A stretch of DNA of 10,252 nt, taken from positions 1-10,252 of the forward strand of contig CALWJG010000049.1 in NCBI GenBank assembly GCA_944380945.1, given 5' to 3'. Positions 7,563-10,252 of this stretch are shown here, one piece after another. Below the pieces are notes generated by a model. That model was given only the letters and a program-made list of their open reading frames with translations, searched no databases and was not told the DNA's origin. Position 1 is the stretch's first letter; each line of letters opens with the position of its first letter. Origin of the DNA: an uncultured Agathobaculum sp. (GTDB lineage Bacteria; Bacillota; Clostridia; Oscillospirales; Butyricicoccaceae). The position numbers and the translations under genes were made by a program.

Positions 7563-7591
7563 TTGCAACGGTTTCCGCCATATGTTACACT
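7563..7591 (+). promoter_or_regulatory. Promoter of the DUF4282-like gene
   Basis: TTGCAA (7563-7568) is followed by a 17-base spacer and TACACT (7586-7591), with a TG one base before the -10 (TGT-TACACT), an extended -10 arrangement. The leader to the ATG would be about 35 bases. The palindromic TTGCAA could also serve as -35 for aguA on the other strand, 17 bases from TACCCT (7540-7545), though that -10 is poor. Confidence 0.65.
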
Positions 7592-7631
7592 GAATACACA
7601 CAAAATTCAAGCTTTTTCAAGGAGGCATCCC

Positions 7632-8216
7632 ATGGCCAGCTATCCCTATGTTTACGGCTATGCCTACACATACCCGTCGTTTTTCTCGATCTTGGTGCCC
7701 GCGCTGGCGCTGGCGGTTACGGTCGTCGGCGGGCTGGCGCTGTATTTCCTGTTCGCGCGCCGGCCGGGCCGCGCGCACGGCGCTGCCGCGCGGCTGCACG
7801 AGTTCCTGACCTTCCGCACGTTTTACACCGAGCGCATCCTGCGCGCGCTGTACTGCATCACCGTGGCCGGCATCAGCGTGTACAGCGTCGTGCTGCTGTT
7901 TTCGCACTTTGTGCTGGCGCTGCTGCTCTTTGTGCTCGGCAACCTGATCGCGCGCGTCGTGTTTGAATACGCGCTGCTGCTGCTCGTGCTCTGCCGCAAC
8001 GCGCAGGAGATCAACCGCAAGATGGGTCCGCTGCCCGCCCAGGCGGACGAGCCGCAGGTGCCGCCCGTGCCGCCGCAGGCGGGGATGGAGCCGACTGTTC
8101 AGCCGCAGGCGCAGCCCGACGCGCCGCCGCCGCAGGCATATGCCGAGCCGCCTGCCCAGCCGCACCCGCAGCCCGACGCGCAACCGCCGCAGCCGCCCGT
8201 GCCGCCGCAGGAATAA
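7632..8216 (+). CDS. DUF4282-like membrane protein with a Pro/Gln-rich tail
   Basis: Three parts can be seen in the 194 residues: a Tyr-rich N-terminus (YPYVYGYAYTYPS), membrane segments at about 17-41, 72-91 and 93-120, and a hydrophilic Pro/Gln/Ala tail from about 133. FLTFRTFYTERILRALY followed by two hydrophobic segments and ending CRNAQEINRK (121-130) matches the pattern I know for DUF4282, a family of unknown function. The tail holds an imperfect 12-residue repeat (QPQAQPDAPPPQ and QPHPQPDAQPPQ). The ATG at 7632 is chosen because AGGAGG lies at 7620-7625, six bases upstream; the upstream in-frame TTG at 7563 falls inside the promoter. It is the only clear plus-strand gene, divergent from aguA and ended by its own terminator. 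A functional link to polyamine use is not shown. Confidence 0.85.
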   Translation: MASYPYVYGYAYTYPSFFSILVPALALAVTVVGGLALYFLFARRPGRAHGAAARLHEFLTFRTFYTERILRALYCITVAGISVYSVVLLFSHFVLALLLFVLGNLIARVVFEYALLLLVLCRNAQEINRKMGPLPAQADEPQVPPVPPQAGMEPTVQPQAQPDAPPPQAYAEPPAQPHPQPDAQPPQPPVPPQE

Positions 8217-8232
8217 AGCATCTGAAACGCAA

Positions 8233-8268
8233 AAACGCGCCGCAGCGGTAATCCGCAGCGGTGCGTTT
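8233..8268. terminator. Bidirectional terminator between convergent genes
   Basis: AAACGC-G-CCGC-A-GCGG (8233-8248) folds onto CCGC-A-GCGG-T-GCGTTT (8253-8268) around the loop TAAT, with one G:T pair and one A:A mismatch. The plus side ends TTTCTATTAT, the minus side ends GCGTTTTTGCGTTT. It can stop both the DUF4282-like gene and the convergent gene at 8296-8817. Confidence 0.85.
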
Positions 8269-8295
8269 CTATTATGTGGGAGATTAGTCGCAGGT

Positions 8296-8817
8296 TTACA
8301 TGAGTTCTGCGATCTGTTCAACAGGCTGGTCGTTGCTGTCGTAAAGCGTAGCTTGTCCGCTGTCGCGCGGGATCACAACGGCGAACGGCTTGCTGCTGTC
8401 AATCGTGATAGTTTGACCGTTATCCATTTCGATGCGGGCCACCTGCAGCCGGTTCATGGAAACAAGCGCAGTGTCGTGGCCATCCAGCGAGAATTTCGCT
8501 ACGCTGTCGGCAATCACCCCCAGTGAGCCGCCTGCATGAAAATGATATCCGAAATCCAATCCGCTGTAATTAAAATAAATGGAAACTACATGACTGTCTG
8601 CCGTATCGCCATAAAACAGCAGTGCAGCAGTTGTGTCAGATACATCCTGCACAACCTGATACTCCGCCGGGATATACTGGCTGCTACGCGCATCGGATTC
8701 GATGTGGGAGCGTGTCACACCGGGTGGGCTGGTAATCCACCAGATGCAAATGAGTACAATCAGCGCGGTAATCAAAAACAAAACCGCCTGTGCATGTCGG
8801 TGCCGTATGGATTTCAT
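8296..8817 (-). CDS. Membrane-anchored protein of unknown function
   Basis: The 173-residue protein has a basic N-terminus (MKSIRHRHAQ), one hydrophobic segment (about 11-29, LFLITALIVLICIWWI), and a soluble part that is probably extracellular, Asp/Ser/Gln rich and beta-strand-like (HVVSIYFNYSGLDFGYHFHA, later GQTITIDSSKPFAVVIPRD). There is no lipobox and no catalytic motif I recognise. The frame extends upstream to 8895, but ATG 8815-8817 is chosen: AAGGGGG lies at 8826-8832, the hydrophobic anchor follows directly, and the extension overlaps the ATPase gene and looks unnatural. It begins 19 bases after the ATPase stop, so the two are probably cotranscribed. Its GC content is visibly lower than in both neighbours, suggesting a different origin. 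Confidence 0.8.
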   Translation of the reverse strand: MKSIRHRHAQAVLFLITALIVLICIWWITSPPGVTRSHIESDARSSQYIPAEYQVVQDVSDTTAALLFYGDTADSHVVSIYFNYSGLDFGYHFHAGGSLGVIADSVAKFSLDGHDTALVSMNRLQVARIEMDNGQTITIDSSKPFAVVIPRDSGQATLYDSNDQPVEQIAELM

Positions 8818-8825
8818 CACAAATT

Positions 8826-8832
8826 CCCCCTT
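8826..8832 (-). promoter_or_regulatory. Ribosome binding site deciding the start at 8817
   Basis: AAGGGGG on the minus strand lies eight bases before ATG 8815-8817 and directly after the ATPase stop, which rules out the longer reading that begins inside the ATPase gene. Confidence 0.65.
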
Positions 8833-8836
8833 AGAA

Positions 8837-10252
8837 TCATGGTTTCTGCTCCGCCTGCCGGATCTCGCCCAGCAGGCGCTGGTGCGCGTCGTCAAACAGC
8901 AGCTTCTGGTTGTGGGCGTAATAGGCGTCGCAGCCGAAGTTCTGGATGAACCACGAGGTGAAAAAGTTCGCGGTCAGCTCGGTGGCGAACAGCACAAGCT
9001 CCTGGCTGTCCGGAATGGCGGCGTCGAGGAAGGCAAAGGCGTTTGCCAGCTGCCGGTCGGTCTGCGCCGCCGCGTCCGCGCGCGCCTGCACGTCCTGCTG
9101 GAACAGCGTCTTGAGGTGCTCGAACCCGCGCCCCTTAGGCGTTTTTTCGAGCGCCAGCCCCTGCCGGAAGGCGGCGAGCCGCTCGACCTCGCGTCCGGCG
9201 GCAAAGAGCGCGTCGCGGTCGGTCGAGCCGGCGGCGCGGCGGCGCGCGAGCGCGGCCTGCTTTTCCTCCAGCAGCGCGCCGAGCGTCTTTTCACCCTCGC
9301 GCACGCGCAGCAGGTCCTGATGCAGCGCGTCGGTCAGCAGGTCGAGACGGTAGGTCTCTCGCGCGCCCTCCGCCAGCCGCGACAGCAGCAGGCCGAGCAC
9401 GCCCAGCTTTTCGTCAAACGCCGCGCCCGCCAGCTCGGAGGCGCGCATGTCCTCCCAGCTGCCGTCCAAAATCTCCTCCACGCGGTAGACGCGCTTATAC
9501 TTTTCGTACAGCTGGAGGTAATTTGCAAAATCGCTCGCCACGCGCGGCAGCTGCAGATACTGCTCGACGACCTGCCGGTCCACCGGCAGCCCCAGCCCCT
9601 CGTATACCTGCATCAGCTCGGACAGGTCCTCCCAGCCGCGCGCGGTGACGAACTGCATGCCGTCCGCCGTGGCCTCGACGCGGTAGAAATGGTCGCGCCG
9701 CGCCTCGAGGTAGGACAGGATCGCGCCGTGCACGCCGCGGCGGTAGGCGTATTCCTTCCAGACGCCGTAGTCCTCCTCCACGTCGATGCGTTTGACGCGG
9801 TCGAGCGTGACAACGTCGAACTCGCGCACGGACTTGTTGTATTCGGGCGGGTTGCCCGCCGCGACGACCACCCAGCCCTCGGGCAGGCGCTGGTTGCCGA
9901 AGGTCTTGCACTGCAGAAACTGCAGCATCATGGGCGTGAGCGTCTCCGAGATGCAGTTGATCTCATCGAGGAACAAAATGCCCTCCTTGACGCCCGTGCG
10001 CTCGATCTCGCGGTAGACCGAGGCGATGATCTCGCTCATCGTGTAGGCGGTGACCGCGTATTCCTGCCCGCCGAACTTCTGGTGCTCGATGTAGGGCAGG
10101 CCGAGCGCGGACTGGCGCGTGTGGTGGGTCAGCGTGTAGGACACCAGCCCGACGCCGGTCTCCTCCGCGATCTGCTCCATGATCTGGGTCTTGCCGATGC
10201 CCGGCGGGCCCATCAGCAGGATGGGGCGCTGCCGGATGGGCGGGATGCGGTA
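8837..10252 (-). CDS. MoxR-like AAA+ ATPase, N-terminus beyond the right edge
   Basis: 471 residues are visible; the frame is open through the right edge (13 codons, RQRPILL, before the ATG at 10211-10213, which lies inside the ATP-binding motif and is not a true start). Walker A is GPPGIGKTQ (15-23), Walker B ILFLDEIN (92-99), the sensor-1 region VVAAGNPPEYN (near N134), and an arginine-finger-like segment TLDRVKRI follows. The remaining 300 or so residues form a helical C-terminal region with a charged stretch (EEKQAALARRRAAG) of unknown role. MoxR-type ATPases usually act as chaperones together with a von Willebrand A (VWA) protein encoded nearby, often for metal insertion or complex assembly. 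No VWA gene lies downstream; one could lie upstream, outside the window. It is probably cotranscribed with the gene at 8296-8817. Confidence 0.9.
   Translation of the reverse strand, partial: YRIPPIRQRPILLMGPPGIGKTQIMEQIAEETGVGLVSYTLTHHTRQSALGLPYIEHQKFGGQEYAVTAYTMSEIIASVYREIERTGVKEGILFLDEINCISETLTPMMLQFLQCKTFGNQRLPEGWVVVAAGNPPEYNKSVREFDVVTLDRVKRIDVEEDYGVWKEYAYRRGVHGAILSYLEARRDHFYRVEATADGMQFVTARGWEDLSELMQVYEGLGLPVDRQVVEQYLQLPRVASDFANYLQLYEKYKRVYRVEEILDGSWEDMRASELAGAAFDEKLGVLGLLLSRLAEGARETYRLDLLTDALHQDLLRVREGEKTLGALLEEKQAALARRRAAGSTDRDALFAAGREVERLAAFRQGLALEKTPKGRGFEHLKTLFQQDVQARADAAAQTDRQLANAFAFLDAAIPDSQELVLFATELTANFFTSWFIQNFGCDAYYAHNQKLLFDDAHQRLLGEIRQAEQKP

Noticed and set aside
8818..8895. 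Longer N-terminus for the protein ending at 8296
   Set aside because: The extension overlaps the ATPase coding end, reads unnaturally and lies upstream of the ribosome binding site at 8826-8832.

Overview
The window comes from a GC-rich Gram-positive anaerobe, most likely a gut clostridium of the Oscillospirales type. This is inferred from strong AGGAGG-type Shine-Dalgarno sites, the trmN6-like/rsmI pair typical of Firmicutes, an OmpR-type regulator/kinase pair, a short DtxR/MntR-type regulator, a MoxR-like ATPase with a long C-terminal region, and strongly GC-biased codon use from about 1040 to 8216. Nothing in the sequence fixes the species.

Layout, left to right. Positions 1-837 are visibly more AT-rich than the rest. 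They hold two short open frames that run outwards from a perfect 8-bp inverted repeat at 300-320, neither with a ribosome binding site, followed by about 300 bases without a gene. A strong terminator (838-873) and the initiator tRNA gene (876-951, minus), with a near-consensus promoter, mark the border to the GC-rich chromosome. Next on the minus strand come a two-component system (response regulator 2578-3258, histidine kinase 1040-2581, 4-base overlap), then rsmI (3356-4213) and a trmN6-like methyltransferase (4233-4922), two RNA-modification genes that probably share a transcript, then a short DtxR/MntR-type metal regulator (4984-5367) with its own promoter. A two-gene agmatine-to-putrescine operon follows: aguA (6415-7509) and aguB (5521-6384).

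Divergent from aguA lies the only clear plus-strand gene, a DUF4282-like membrane protein (7632-8216) with a Pro/Gln-rich tail. A bidirectional terminator separates it from a lower-GC, membrane-anchored protein of unknown function (8296-8817, minus), which lies just downstream of a MoxR-like AAA+ ATPase running off the right edge (8837-10252, minus).

The genes are mostly core housekeeping and regulatory functions. AguA makes N-carbamoylputrescine and AguB hydrolyses it to putrescine, CO2 and ammonia. No agmatine source (arginine decarboxylase) or transporter is visible here. I found no convincing new multi-gene system. The parts most worth a second look are the broken junction at 300-320 beside the initiator tRNA, the unusual metal-ligand set of the DtxR-like protein, and the ATPase followed by a compositionally foreign membrane protein instead of a VWA-domain partner.
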